Shown: positions 8,176-16,771, counted from the first letter of the stretch. The stretch is DNA of 64,000 bases from an uncultured Bacilli bacterium (GCA_934101185.1 CAKOQD010000001.1:124001-188000); one strand, 5' to 3'. Translations and numbers: made by a program. Notes: generated by a model not told the origin, from the letters alone.

Positions 8176-8624
8176 AATACCGCCTCACATAAGTCTTCAT
8201 ATCTTTTTCCAATAGGCTTAATAATAACAAGTCTAGTATCTTCACCAATAATCCTAAAATTAATTTCCAATCTTTCTTCAGGAAGCAGATCCTTAATCAT
8301 ATCAGACCATTCAATAATAGTAACACCCTTCTTGACAAAATACTCAGAAAAATCAATTTCAACATCAGTCTCATCTAATCTATAAACATCCATGTGAAAA
8401 AGAGGAACCTCTCCTGAAGTATATTCCTTAACTATATTAAATGTCGGAGAAGTAATAACTTCATCAATACCTAAAGCACTAGCAAAACCCTTAGCAAAAA
8501 CAGTCTTACCACTACCTAAGTCTCCATTTAAACAAATAACCATATTACAAAACTTTTCTGACTCTATATTTTGAGCAAGTTCAATAGTTTCACTTTCATC
8601 TCTTAAAGTAATTTTATATTCCAT
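8172..8624 (-). CDS. tsaE: tRNA threonylcarbamoyladenosine biosynthesis ATPase TsaE
   Basis: TsaE is the small P-loop ATPase that recycles the TsaB-TsaD complex. The Walker A motif GDLGSGKT lies at residues 34-41, TSPTFNIV and HMDVYRL follow in the switch region, and the C-terminus contains IIEWSD. The length is 150. The ribosome site is GGTGAT. It ends in TGA overlapping the next start, evidence for standard stop-codon use. It is first in the four-gene t6A operon. Confidence 0.96.
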   Translation of the reverse strand: MEYKITLRDESETIELAQNIESEKFCNMVICLNGDLGSGKTVFAKGFASALGIDEVITSPTFNIVKEYTSGEVPLFHMDVYRLDETDVEIDFSEYFVKKGVTIIEWSDMIKDLLPEERLEINFRIIGEDTRLVIIKPIGKRYEDLCEAVL

Positions 8625-8643
8625 AATTAATCACCAATATTAA

Positions 8644-8672
8644 TTTTACACAAAAAAAAGATGTATATCAAC
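8644..8672 (-). promoter_or_regulatory. Promoter of the tsaE operon, embedded in the upstream terminator
   Basis: TTGATA at 8667-8672 and TAAAAT at 8644-8649 are separated by 17 bp. The -35 hexamer falls in the loop of the terminator hairpin of the HdeD-like gene. Confidence 0.7.
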
Positions 8673-8680
8673 ACCTTTTA
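8651..8680 (-). terminator. Terminator after the HdeD-like gene
   Basis: A 9-bp stem AAAAGGTGT / ACATCTTTT (one G:U) with a 6-base loop is followed by a T-run on the minus strand. It shares DNA with the tsaE promoter. Confidence 0.75.
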
Positions 8681-8688
8681 ACAATTTT

Positions 8689-9225
8689 CTATTTTTTTAC
8701 TTTAACTTTATATATTTTTTCTTCATTCTTATAATTAAATATAGTACAAATACCCACTACTATTAAGAAAACCCCTAAAAATATACCAGTAAATAATACT
8801 GAAATAATCGGAGTAACAAGCACTAATAAACCTACAATAAGTTTAAGAATACTAGTCACTAACATAGTTTGGCTAAAATAATCCTTACTTCTTACATTAA
8901 GTAAAAGTACCAAAGAAGATAAAGAAGTAGAAAGTAACCAAAGTCCAATAAATATAGATATTATCTTAGTAGTAGTATCAGGATTCAAAATAAGCACAAA
9001 CCCAAATAAAGTATTTAAAAAACCACTCATAAACACATTACCAGGTAAATAAACATAATCCCTATTAACAAAAGCATATACTATTTTTATTACTCCAGTT
9101 ATCAAAAGAACAATCCCTACAAAAAACACTAATTTAGAAAAAGATTGTTCAGGATTAACAAGTAAAACTGCCCCACCAACTATAAGAAGTAACCCAATTA
9201 TAAAATTCCATATTTTTTTTGACAT
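8689..9225 (-). CDS. HdeD/DUF308-family small membrane protein
   Basis: This integral membrane protein of about 178 residues has some six hydrophobic segments with short polar turns. The pattern IWNFIIGLLLIVGGAVLLVNP with FVGIVLLITGVIKI matches the HdeD/DUF308 family, whose founding member is an acid-stress membrane protein of E. coli; the biochemical role is unknown. An earlier in-frame ATG at 9240 is rejected, because the sequence ATGGGAGGAATTTATATG places GGGAGG as the ribosome site for the second ATG (9225). It lies downstream of a small lipoprotein gene. Confidence 0.8.
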   Translation of the reverse strand: MSKKIWNFIIGLLLIVGGAVLLVNPEQSFSKLVFFVGIVLLITGVIKIVYAFVNRDYVYLPGNVFMSGFLNTLFGFVLILNPDTTTKIISIFIGLWLLSTSLSSLVLLLNVRSKDYFSQTMLVTSILKLIVGLLVLVTPIISVLFTGIFLGVFLIVVGICTIFNYKNEEKIYKVKVKK

Positions 9226-9241
9226 ATAAATTCCTCCCATA

Positions 9242-9631
9242 TTAATATTTTAAATCATCATCCAACTTCCAAACACCATCTTTACTACTAGAATTATAAA
9301 CCTTATATGAAAAAGATTTATCAAAAGGAGTATAAACAGCATATAAAGAAATAGTTTTATTCTTAGATAAAGGTATAACAGTCTCACCAATAGGTTGATA
9401 AACAACTTCACATTTATAAACATATGAAGACCCATTATCCTCCAAATAGACACAATGTCTATCAATAATCTCATTTATATTTTCTATTTTTTTTCTAATA
9501 TCACCAAGATTATCATCAGCAAACCATGCATCTATAGCTACTTCTCCAAACTTTGGATTATGATAAGGATTAAAGATACATCCAGTAAGTAAAAAACAAA
9601 TAATTAAAATAAATAAATACTTAACTTTCAT
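9242..9631 (-). CDS. Small lipoprotein of unknown function
   Basis: This 129-residue protein has a lipoprotein signal: a hydrophobic N-terminus and lipobox LLTGC with C18 as the lipidated residue. The mature part contains two further Cys (about C60 and C70) in short acidic and aromatic stretches. No family is recognised. The ribosome site is GAGGTAAT. It ends 16 bases before the HdeD-like start, so they form a likely two-gene unit. No convincing promoter is visible between it and the YetF-like gene. Confidence 0.75.
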   Translation of the reverse strand: MKVKYLFILIICFLLTGCIFNPYHNPKFGEVAIDAWFADDNLGDIRKKIENINEIIDRHCVYLEDNGSSYVYKCEVVYQPIGETVIPLSKNKTISLYAVYTPFDKSFSYKVYNSSSKDGVWKLDDDLKY

Positions 9632-9677
9632 ATCATTACCTCAATATAATAATATCATAAAAAAGAAAAAAAATCTA

Positions 9678-10379
9678 CTACTCTAACATATCATTAGCTT
9701 TTAGATCATTTTTCATAAATGTAACAAGATTATCACTATTATCAAGAGTAGCAAGCAATATATCAGAAGAATTCTTCCCTAAAGATTTGAGTTTATTTAC
9801 CAACCAATCTTTACTCTTACCCATTTCCTTAAGATTTAGTTCCATAATATTACCATCTATAATAACATTAGCGCACATACTAGAAGATTTAACTTTAATA
9901 TCCATATCCTTAATAGTAACAGGTTTATTCTCAGCCTTAGGAAGAATACTAAGCTTTCCATCAGACTCAACCAAAGCATAAGCAATCTCTGAAACATCAA
10001 AATATCCCATAGAACGACATTGTTCCAATAAATCATTTATATCAAACTTAACAGTTTTAAGACCACCCTCTAAAATAACACCATCTCTAATTACCATATT
10101 AGGTTTACCCATAAAAAATCTTCTTAAAACAATACTCTTCATAGTTAAAACATTAATAAGATAAGCAACAACACCATATATCAAAACAGCAATAGTTCCA
10201 AACATAATATCAGAATCAATATTAATAGTCATTTCAGCAGCAAAATTACCTATAGATATCCCAATAACATAATCAAACAAACTAAGTTGAGAAACCTGTT
10301 TTTTACCTATTATCTTAGCAACCAAAAATAAAGTTACCAAAGAAAGAAAAGCTCTAAAAGAAACTTGTAATAAATCCAT
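9678..10379 (-). CDS. YetF/DUF421-family membrane protein
   Basis: This protein of about 233 residues has three N-terminal membrane segments and a C-terminal cytoplasmic DUF421 domain. Family motifs are ISIGNFAAEM at the end of helix 2, GKPNMVIRDGVI, and a partner strand region around DINDLLEQCRSMGYFDVSEIAYALVE. YetF proteins are common in spore formers; the function is unresolved. The frame is open upstream to a TTG at 10424, but ATG 10379 is preferred because GGTGAT stands six bases before it. Confidence 0.88.
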   Translation of the reverse strand: MDLLQVSFRAFLSLVTLFLVAKIIGKKQVSQLSLFDYVIGISIGNFAAEMTINIDSDIMFGTIAVLIYGVVAYLINVLTMKSIVLRRFFMGKPNMVIRDGVILEGGLKTVKFDINDLLEQCRSMGYFDVSEIAYALVESDGKLSILPKAENKPVTIKDMDIKVKSSSMCANVIIDGNIMELNLKEMGKSKDWLVNKLKSLGKNSSDILLATLDNSDNLVTFMKNDLKANDMLE

Positions 10380-10536
10380 TATATCACCAATAATAATATA
10401 ACCAATAAAAAGAAAAGAATACAAAAAAGAAATAGATTACTCTATTCCCTTTAACTTTTCCACTTCCTCACAAACACTTCCTGAAACATCTTTTCAAACA
10501 CTATCATTTTAAAATGTCTATTTTATATAAAATGCT

Positions 10537-10565
10537 TTAAAAAAAAGACTTCAAAAATGAAGTCT
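10537..10565 (-). terminator. Terminator after the Big_2 surface-protein gene
   Basis: An 8-bp stem AGACTTCA / TGAAGTCT with a 4-base loop is followed by eight T on the minus strand. Confidence 0.9.
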
Positions 10566-10578
10566 ATTAATAAATATA

Positions 10579-13212
10579 TTATTTAGATTTAACACTAGTA
10601 ACTGAACCAGATTGATAAGAATTACCCGCTTTATCTTTAATTACTACATAATAATTATAAGTAACTCCAGACTTAGATGTTTTAAATGTGTGTTTTACAT
10701 CCCAAGACTTTGGATAATTTGAATTAGTATATGTGTAATGATAAGTAGTATTACTACTATTATTAGTATAATAGAACGTAACAGATGCAACACCAGAATT
10801 AGAATCAGCAGCAGTAACAGATAATGTCATTTTACCAGATGTAGCAGTAGAATTAAGCTTACCAGAAGCAGATATATAAGGATTAGTCCTATCAGGATAA
10901 CCAATAATTGTAATACTTTGTTTAAATACATATGTTTTACCATCACTATCAGTAGCAGTAGCAGTAAGTGCATGTGTACCATTATTCTTACCGGTAGCAT
11001 TAGCCATAGTAGCCTCTAATGCTGATGTCGTTTTACCAATACCTTGCTTAGATTTAATACTAACAGAACCAGTATTAGAAGTAAGAGTAAGATTGTTTAT
11101 AGAAGTATTAGTAGCAGTACAATCAACAGATATACTAAGTTGAGATGCAACAATCTTATCAAGAGCAGAGCCACTTAATTTTTTACCATCTTGATCATAA
11201 AAACTATATGAACAACTGATACTTTTATCAACCGGTTTATTTGTGACAGTAACTGCTATAACTTTAGAAACATTAGAATTACTTGCAGAAGTAACTTTTA
11301 TAGTAGTTGTACCATATTTTTTACCAGTTATAACACCACTACTAGAAACAGTAGCAACACTAGTATTACTACTACTCCAATTTAAACTTTTATTAGTAGC
11401 ATTACTTGGTAATACGGTAGTAGAAATACTCTTAGTATCACCAACATACAAATCAACCGAAGTAGGAGTCACTATTAAATCAGTAACCTTAACAGTTGTT
11501 GGATTAGTAGATCCACCACTGCTAGAAGAAGACTTTACTGTAACATTCATTGACGCTGTAACAGTACCATCAGTAGTATAAGCAGAAATCTTTGTACTAC
11601 CAGCACTAACTCCAGTTACATTACCTTTACCATCAACCTTAGCTATATTAGTATTATGTGATACCCAAGTAACAGTTTTAATAGAAGCATTACTTGGCGA
11701 AACAGTAGCAGTAACAGTTTTTCTAGCACCAACATTTAAAGTAAGTGAACTTGGACTTAATGTAATCTTAGTGGCCTTAATAGGATTGCTCTTAGTAACC
11801 ACTACTTTTACTTTATCAGAAACACCATCAACACTCTTTATAGTAATATAAGCCGTTCCAGCACCAACACCAGTAACTTTTCCAGTACTACTAACTTTAG
11901 CAACAGAAGGATTATTAGTATCCCATGATACTTTTTTATTAGTAGCATTACTTGGTGTAATAGTATAAGTTAAAGTCTTAGTATTACCAACTTTAATAGA
12001 AAAATCATCACTATTTATAGAAACTTTAGTAACTTTTCTGTATTTAGAACTAGATCCACCACTAGATGAACCTCCACTACTAGAAGAGCTACCAGAAGAA
12101 CTAGAACTTGCTTTCTTAACTGTAACATTAGCCATAGCAGTCTTATTACCATCTTGAGTAGTAACAGTAATAACAGCACTACCAACACCTACACCAACAA
12201 CTTTACCTTTACTAGATACAAGAGCAACACTTTCATTACTAGATGACCATGTAACAGACTTATTAGTAGCATCACTTGGAGATACAATAGCAGATAAACT
12301 ACCATTGCTACCAACAGATATAGTAAGAGATGTAACATTAAGTTTAACACCAGTTACAGAATTAATTCCAGAAGCTGCTACAACATCAACCTTTTTAGTA
12401 ACAGTTTTATAACCATTATTAATTTTAATAGTAGTACTACCTTTCTTTTTAGCAGAAACTACACCATCACTAGACACAGTAGCTACTTCTTCATCAGTAC
12501 TAGTATATTTTATATTTTTATAACATTCATCATAAACACCTAAATCAATATTTAAACTTAAATCATCACCTGTAGCAACTTTATAATTGCTATCACCAAA
12601 TATATTTTCATCAAACTTAGGACAAACAACAACTTCGTTTTCATATGTACCAACCTTTTTACCATTATCAAAAGCTTGAACAGATATTTTTACTTTACCA
12701 TCCTTTTTAGGAATCATTGTATTAGCAGTATCACCTGCTGCAAGGGACTTATATTCAAATTGAAGAATATCTTCGTTATCACTACTAAATTTATAGAATA
12801 ATTCCTTATCAGAATTAGGAATAGCAGTAACAAACTCAACCTCACTACCAGCATAAACAACACCTGGAACATCCAAATTTAATTTTTTATTACCTTTTCC
12901 AAATAAAGACGCAAACAATATTATTAGTAACACTATAGCAACAATAACTGCAATAACAATAATAAGTTTTTTCTTAAGTCCATTATCACTGTTAGAGTAA
13001 TTACCAGCATCAGAATTGCCAAAGTCACTATAATCTGGTTGATCATAACTAGCATTTCCTAAATTTGAATTATCATACTGATTCATATTATTAGAACCAA
13101 AATCACTATTTTCATAATTATTAAATTGATTATTATCCATACCAGTATTATTCATATCATTACTATTATTATTAAAATTATCATTATTTACATTGTTATC
13201 ATTAAAACTCAT
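10579..13212 (-). CDS. Large membrane-anchored surface protein with Big_2 (bacterial Ig-like) repeats
   Basis: This 877-residue protein is probably displayed on the cell surface. It has no cleavable signal. Residues 1-80 are an Asn/Asp/Ser-rich low-complexity cytoplasmic segment, followed by KKK and one membrane helix (about 82-104), so the rest is outside (type II topology). About four clear Big_2 domains follow (287-366, 394-473, 479-560, 575-657), plus a degenerate one at 208-279. Each has the pattern ISVG...SPS(D/N)AT.K.V.W.S.N..VA.VSS.G.V.GV..G.A.IT. Ser/Gly linkers lie at 367-392 and 561-574, and two further Ig-like units at 660-877. No LPXTG motif is present. The start has GGAGGGAAT. 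Such proteins usually serve adhesion or envelope structure; a specific ligand cannot be inferred. Confidence 0.9.
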   Translation of the reverse strand: MSFNDNNVNNDNFNNNSNDMNNTGMDNNQFNNYENSDFGSNNMNQYDNSNLGNASYDQPDYSDFGNSDAGNYSNSDNGLKKKLIIVIAVIVAIVLLIILFASLFGKGNKKLNLDVPGVVYAGSEVEFVTAIPNSDKELFYKFSSDNEDILQFEYKSLAAGDTANTMIPKKDGKVKISVQAFDNGKKVGTYENEVVVCPKFDENIFGDSNYKVATGDDLSLNIDLGVYDECYKNIKYTSTDEEVATVSSDGVVSAKKKGSTTIKINNGYKTVTKKVDVVAASGINSVTGVKLNVTSLTISVGSNGSLSAIVSPSDATNKSVTWSSSNESVALVSSKGKVVGVGVGSAVITVTTQDGNKTAMANVTVKKASSSSSGSSSSSGGSSSGGSSSKYRKVTKVSINSDDFSIKVGNTKTLTYTITPSNATNKKVSWDTNNPSVAKVSSTGKVTGVGAGTAYITIKSVDGVSDKVKVVVTKSNPIKATKITLSPSSLTLNVGARKTVTATVSPSNASIKTVTWVSHNTNIAKVDGKGNVTGVSAGSTKISAYTTDGTVTASMNVTVKSSSSSGGSTNPTTVKVTDLIVTPTSVDLYVGDTKSISTTVLPSNATNKSLNWSSSNTSVATVSSSGVITGKKYGTTTIKVTSASNSNVSKVIAVTVTNKPVDKSISCSYSFYDQDGKKLSGSALDKIVASQLSISVDCTATNTSINNLTLTSNTGSVSIKSKQGIGKTTSALEATMANATGKNNGTHALTATATDSDGKTYVFKQSITIIGYPDRTNPYISASGKLNSTATSGKMTLSVTAADSNSGVASVTFYYTNNSSNTTYHYTYTNSNYPKSWDVKHTFKTSKSGVTYNYYVVIKDKAGNSYQSGSVTSVKSK

Positions 13213-13242
13213 ACTATTCCCTCCGACTATTCTATATATAAC

Positions 13243-13271
13243 ATGATATCACAAAAAAAAAAGAAATACAA
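13243..13271 (-). promoter_or_regulatory. Promoter of the Big_2 surface-protein gene
   Basis: TTGTAT at 13266-13271 and TATCAT at 13243-13248 are separated by 17 bp, immediately after the stop of the radical SAM gene. The spacer contains ten T in a row on the minus strand. Confidence 0.65.
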
Positions 13272-14054
13272 TCATAAAAAATCACATTTCTTACATAATT
13301 CTTCGCATTTAAGATTATTTTTAAATCCATTAAGCATTTTTATATATCGAGCACTATTCACAATATCATCTAAATCATTTTCATAAATATTCCCAAATAC
13401 TATCTCACCACCCGAATCTAAACAACAAGGAACAACACTACCATCTACTAAAATTCCAATATGATCTCTTAATGCATAGCAAGTGCCAACACTATTATTA
13501 ATTTCATTATTCAAACTAGGCCATACAAAAGACTCATTAAAATTAACAAATACTCTATCCTTAAGTTTAATAGAATCATTAACACCTATTTTAGTATTAT
13601 AGTGCTTTTCTAACAAAGAAATAATTTTATTTGTATTATTATTAAAAACCCATAATCTATAAGACACATAAGTATTAGGCAACTTATCCACAACAGAAAA
13701 TATACTATTCATATAATCAGTCAACAAAATACCATACTTTTTATCATAACTATGTAAAGATATATTAATTTGTCTAATATTTTTACTTTTAATTCTATCT
13801 ATCAAATACCCATTAGTAGTAATATTAACATAATAAGAACTAGACGCCATATCAATAAGCTCATTAATTCTAGGATGCATTAATGGTTCCCCCATTACAT
13901 GCAAATATAAATACTTAGTATAATTCTTTAACTTATCCAAAATAATATTAAATTCATTAATACTAATAAACTTTTTATCACGTTTATTTCCAATACAAAA
14001 ATCACAACTAAGATTACAATTATTAGTAACTTCTACATAAACTTTTTTATACAT
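13272..14054 (-). CDS. Radical SAM/SPASM-like enzyme of unknown substrate
   Basis: This 260-residue radical SAM protein carries the 4Fe-4S cluster motif at C13, C17 and C20 (NNCNLSCDFC). Next comes HVMGEPLMHP, typical of the core barrel, then ITTNGYL and INISLHSY. A short SPASM-like C-terminus with extra Cys follows (VDGSVVPCCLDSGG, then CEELCKKC), likely holding an auxiliary cluster. From memory it resembles a stand-alone radical SAM/SPASM family common in Bacillota, with no known substrate. The start is ATG 14054, which has AAAGGGAAA upstream and overlaps the preceding gene by eight bases; the longer frame to 14114 is rejected. Pairing with a papain/transglutaminase-like protein suggests a two-component modification unit, but no precursor peptide is visible nearby. 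Confidence 0.88.
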   Translation of the reverse strand: MYKKVYVEVTNNCNLSCDFCIGNKRDKKFISINEFNIILDKLKNYTKYLYLHVMGEPLMHPRINELIDMASSSYYVNITTNGYLIDRIKSKNIRQINISLHSYDKKYGILLTDYMNSIFSVVDKLPNTYVSYRLWVFNNNTNKIISLLEKHYNTKIGVNDSIKLKDRVFVNFNESFVWPSLNNEINNSVGTCYALRDHIGILVDGSVVPCCLDSGGEIVFGNIYENDLDDIVNSARYIKMLNGFKNNLKCEELCKKCDFL

Positions 14055-14544
14055 AATTTCCCTTTCTATCCACCAAATCTTCAAAAAAAATACGTTCATC
14101 CTCAATATATCCAATTCTATCTCTATAAAGAGGATGAATCATTAAAAGCAATGATGGATCAATAACATATTCATCTGTTTCTAACCACCAATGACTATTA
14201 TCATTCGAATAAATAACATTATCTAAAATAGGTAGTCTTCCATGAACAATATCAATATCATTATACTTCTTATAAAGCATTTTTACAACACATTCAGAAG
14301 CACCAATATTATACCCTTCTCTAAAAAAAGATAAAAAATCAGAAAAACATCCATCCATACTATAATCAATTGAAGAAACCTTATCCCATTCTAAATCATT
14401 AAATTTTCTTATAAAACCCGTTCTAAGTCCTAAAGTTATAATATTATCAAAATCACTACTTTTAAATCTCAAATAATTAAGTAAATCAAAACCTCTGAAC
14501 TCATCATTTCCAACAACTTCCCTATAAAAATCATTTTTTAACAT
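14047..14544 (-). CDS. Uncharacterised protein with transglutaminase/papain-like Cys-His-Asp pattern
   Basis: I do not recognise a named family. The 165-residue soluble protein contains GASECVVKMLYKKY (C85), then NSHWWLE (H118), then YVIDPS (D129). The order Cys, about 33 residues, His-aromatic, about 11 residues, Asp-Pro is the layout of transglutaminase-like cysteine peptidases and related hydrolases, so such a fold is inferred. The start at ATG 14544 is chosen because AGGAGAG precedes it; the longer frame begins with a GTG at 14568. It overlaps the radical SAM gene by eight bases in a two-gene unit just downstream of the ribosomal operon terminator. Confidence 0.6.
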   Translation of the reverse strand: MLKNDFYREVVGNDEFRGFDLLNYLRFKSSDFDNIITLGLRTGFIRKFNDLEWDKVSSIDYSMDGCFSDFLSFFREGYNIGASECVVKMLYKKYNDIDIVHGRLPILDNVIYSNDNSHWWLETDEYVIDPSLLLMIHPLYRDRIGYIEDERIFFEDLVDRKGNYV

Positions 14545-14642
14545 AACACACTCTCCTATTAAAAACACTATAACACAATTAAAAAGAGTTTATGCGCAAA
14601 AACGACAAAAAGTTACAAAAATATAATACAGTAATCAAAACC

Positions 14643-14671
14643 AAAATAAAAGAACTAGATTAAACTAGTTC
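14643..14671 (-). terminator. Terminator of the S10-spc-alpha ribosomal operon
   Basis: The stem GAACTAG / CTAGTTC with a 6-base loop is followed by TTTTATTTTGG. The rplQ stop codon starts inside the loop. Confidence 0.85.
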
Positions 14672-15001
14672 AATTATAGCCATTAACGCGTCATCTCCAC
14701 GTCTTTCATCTAATTTTAATATTCTAGTATACCCACCATTACGTTGTTCATAACGAGGAGCTATTTCTTCGAATAATTTCTTAGTAGCTTCTTTATTATT
14801 CATTAAGAAAGCTGCTGCTTTTCTACGAGAAACTAAACTATCATTCTTTCCATAAGTAACCATTTTATCAAAACATCTTCTTACTTCTTTAGCCCTAGTC
14901 TCTGTAGTAGTAATTCTTTCATTCATAATAAGACTAATAGTAAGATTAGCTAACATACTTCTTCTATGCTTATTATCAACACCTAATTTTCTATATCCCA
15001 T
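14660..15001 (-). CDS. rplQ: 50S ribosomal protein L17
   Basis: L17 (113 residues) lies near the polypeptide exit region of the large subunit. Family blocks are GYRKLGVDNKHRRSMLANL at the N-terminus and RNGGYTRILKLDERRGDDALMAIIELV at the C-terminus. It is last in the ribosomal operon, 15 bases after rpoA, with the terminator overlapping its stop. Confidence 0.97.
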   Translation of the reverse strand: MGYRKLGVDNKHRRSMLANLTISLIMNERITTTETRAKEVRRCFDKMVTYGKNDSLVSRRKAAAFLMNNKEATKKLFEEIAPRYEQRNGGYTRILKLDERRGDDALMAIIELV

Positions 15002-15016
15002 AGTATCCTCCTTCTA

Positions 15017-15967
15017 TTAATCTTCGTCTTTTAAAGTTAAGTTTAATTCTTTAACTTTATCCAACACTTCTTTTAATGATTTTTTACCAAGATTTCTAAT
15101 CTTCATTACATCACTATTAGATTTATTAACTAAATCTTGTAATGTATGAACTCCTGCTCTTTTCAAACAATTATAAGCACGAACAGAGAAATCTAAATCT
15201 TCGATTGGAGTTTCTAATGCCTTTTTAGTTGGATCTTCTTTCTTTTCAATCATAAATCCAGTAGCATCAGCAATCTTATCTAGTTTAGTTACTAATTCTA
15301 AATGTTCAATTAAAATTCTACTAGCAAGAGCAATAGCTTCTTCTGGCTTAATAGAATCATTAGTCCAAACTTCAAGTACTAATTTATCATAACTTTCATC
15401 TTGACCAACACGAGCATCTAATACTTCATAAGCAACTCTTTCAATAGGAGAATATAAAGAATCGATTGCAATAACTCCTACTTTCTTATCAGTAAGTAAT
15501 TTCTTATTTTCATCAGCTCTTACATATCCTCTACCACTAGATACAGTCATTTCCATATCAAGTTTACCACCTTCAGCTAAAGTAGCAATAACTTGATCTT
15601 TATTAATTATTTCAACATCAGCATCACATTCAATATCTCCAGCCGTAACAACACCTTCACCACTTGCACTTAATCTAATAGTTCTATCTTCTTCACAATA
15701 TTTCTTAATAACAATAGACTTTAAATTAAGTACTATAGAAGTAACGTCTTCGATTACACCTTCAATAGTTTGAAACTCATGTAAAACTCCATCTATTTTT
15801 ACACTAGTAATAGCAGAACCAGGAAGAGAAGATAACATAACTCTTCTTAGCGCATTACCAATTGTATAACCAAAACCTCTTTCAAGTGGTTCTAGTTCAA
15901 ACTTTGCATAATTACTTTTTTCATTCTTTTCAACAATTTTATAATTTGGTTTTTCAAATTGAATCAT
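15017..15967 (-). CDS. rpoA: DNA-directed RNA polymerase alpha subunit
   Basis: RpoA (316 residues) dimerises to scaffold beta and beta'. The N-terminal domain includes PLERGFGYTIGNALRRVMLSS and EFQTIEGVIEDV; a linker of about 20 residues follows. The C-terminal domain (about 245-310), which contacts UP elements and activators, includes ETPIEDLDFSVRAYNCLKRAG and IRNLGKKSLKEV. All key regions are present. The gap to rpsK is 21 bases. Confidence 0.98.
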   Translation of the reverse strand: MIQFEKPNYKIVEKNEKSNYAKFELEPLERGFGYTIGNALRRVMLSSLPGSAITSVKIDGVLHEFQTIEGVIEDVTSIVLNLKSIVIKKYCEEDRTIRLSASGEGVVTAGDIECDADVEIINKDQVIATLAEGGKLDMEMTVSSGRGYVRADENKKLLTDKKVGVIAIDSLYSPIERVAYEVLDARVGQDESYDKLVLEVWTNDSIKPEEAIALASRILIEHLELVTKLDKIADATGFMIEKKEDPTKKALETPIEDLDFSVRAYNCLKRAGVHTLQDLVNKSNSDVMKIRNLGKKSLKEVLDKVKELNLTLKDED

Positions 15968-15988
15968 AGTCTAACCTCCTTACCCTTA

Positions 15989-16372
15989 TTAGTTACGTGG
16001 TCTTTTTGGTGGACGACATCCATTATGTGGAATTGGTGTAACATCAGTAATTGTTACAACTTCAAGTCCAGCTGTTTGTAATGATCTTATAGCGGTTTCT
16101 CTTCCAGGTCCAACACCTTTAACTACTACATCAACTTTACGCATTCCATAATCAAATGCAACCTTACCTGCTTTTTCAGCAGCAATTCCTGCGGCAAATG
16201 GAGTAGATTTTTTACTACCTTTAAATCCAATTGCACCACTTGATGCCCATGATACTACATTCCCTTCTTTATCTGTTATAGTTGTAATTGTATTATTAAA
16301 AGTTGAATGAATATGAGCAACACCCTCAGGTATATTTTTCTTTACTTTTCTTTTTCTTTGTTTATAAGCCAT
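15989..16372 (-). CDS. rpsK: 30S ribosomal protein S11
   Basis: S11 (127 residues) sits on the platform near the E site. The blocks GVAHIHSTFNNTIT, SSGAIGFKGSKKSTPFAA, GVGPGRETAIRSL and TPIPHNGCRPPKRPRN at the C-terminus are all intact. It lies between rpsM (18 bases) and rpoA. Confidence 0.98.
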   Translation of the reverse strand: MAYKQRKRKVKKNIPEGVAHIHSTFNNTITTITDKEGNVVSWASSGAIGFKGSKKSTPFAAGIAAEKAGKVAFDYGMRKVDVVVKGVGPGRETAIRSLQTAGLEVVTITDVTPIPHNGCRPPKRPRN

Positions 16373-16390
16373 AGTTTAACCTCACTTTCA

Positions 16391-16756
16391 CTATTTCTTT
16401 TTGTTTGCAACAACTTTTCCTCTACCCTTACGAGTACGAGCATTTCTATTTGTTCTTTGTCCTCTTACAGGTAATCCTCTTTTATGACGAGACCCTTCAT
16501 ATGAATTAATTTCCATTTTAGTCTTAATATTCATACTAACTTCACGTCTTAGATCACCTTCAGTAACATAGTTACCTAATTCATCACGAATCTTACCAAG
16601 TTCTTCATTTGATAAATCTTTTGTCCTTTTTTCTGGATCAACTTTAACTGCATCTAATATTTTCATTGCAGTAGTTTGTCCAATACCATAAATATAAGTC
16701 AAAGAAATTTTAATTTTCTTTTCATTAGGTATTTCTACACCCTTAATACGTGCCAT
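16391..16756 (-). CDS. rpsM: 30S ribosomal protein S13
   Basis: S13 (121 residues) forms head bridges to the large subunit and touches the P-site tRNA. The N-terminus MARIKGVEIPNEKK, the helix-hairpin-helix region TYIYGIGQTTA and the basic tail RGQRTNRNARTRKG are present. It follows rpmJ by 15 bases. Confidence 0.98.
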   Translation of the reverse strand: MARIKGVEIPNEKKIKISLTYIYGIGQTTAMKILDAVKVDPEKRTKDLSNEELGKIRDELGNYVTEGDLRREVSMNIKTKMEINSYEGSRHKRGLPVRGQRTNRNARTRKGRGKVVANKKK

Positions 16757-16771
16757 ATTTTTTCCTCCTTA

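Noticed and set aside
9678..10424. Longer YetF-like reading from a TTG start
   Set aside because: The extra 15 residues have no ribosome site, whereas ATG 10379 has GGTGAT at proper distance.
11243..11581. Plus-strand frame of 112 codons opposite the Big_2 gene
   Set aside because: It mirrors the Ser/Thr/Val repeats of the surface protein and lacks a start signal; the opposite strand has clear domains.
10579..13212. CRISPR-like repetition
   Set aside because: The repetition is protein-level Ig-domain repetition with diverged DNA, without constant-length spacers; no CRISPR array was seen anywhere.
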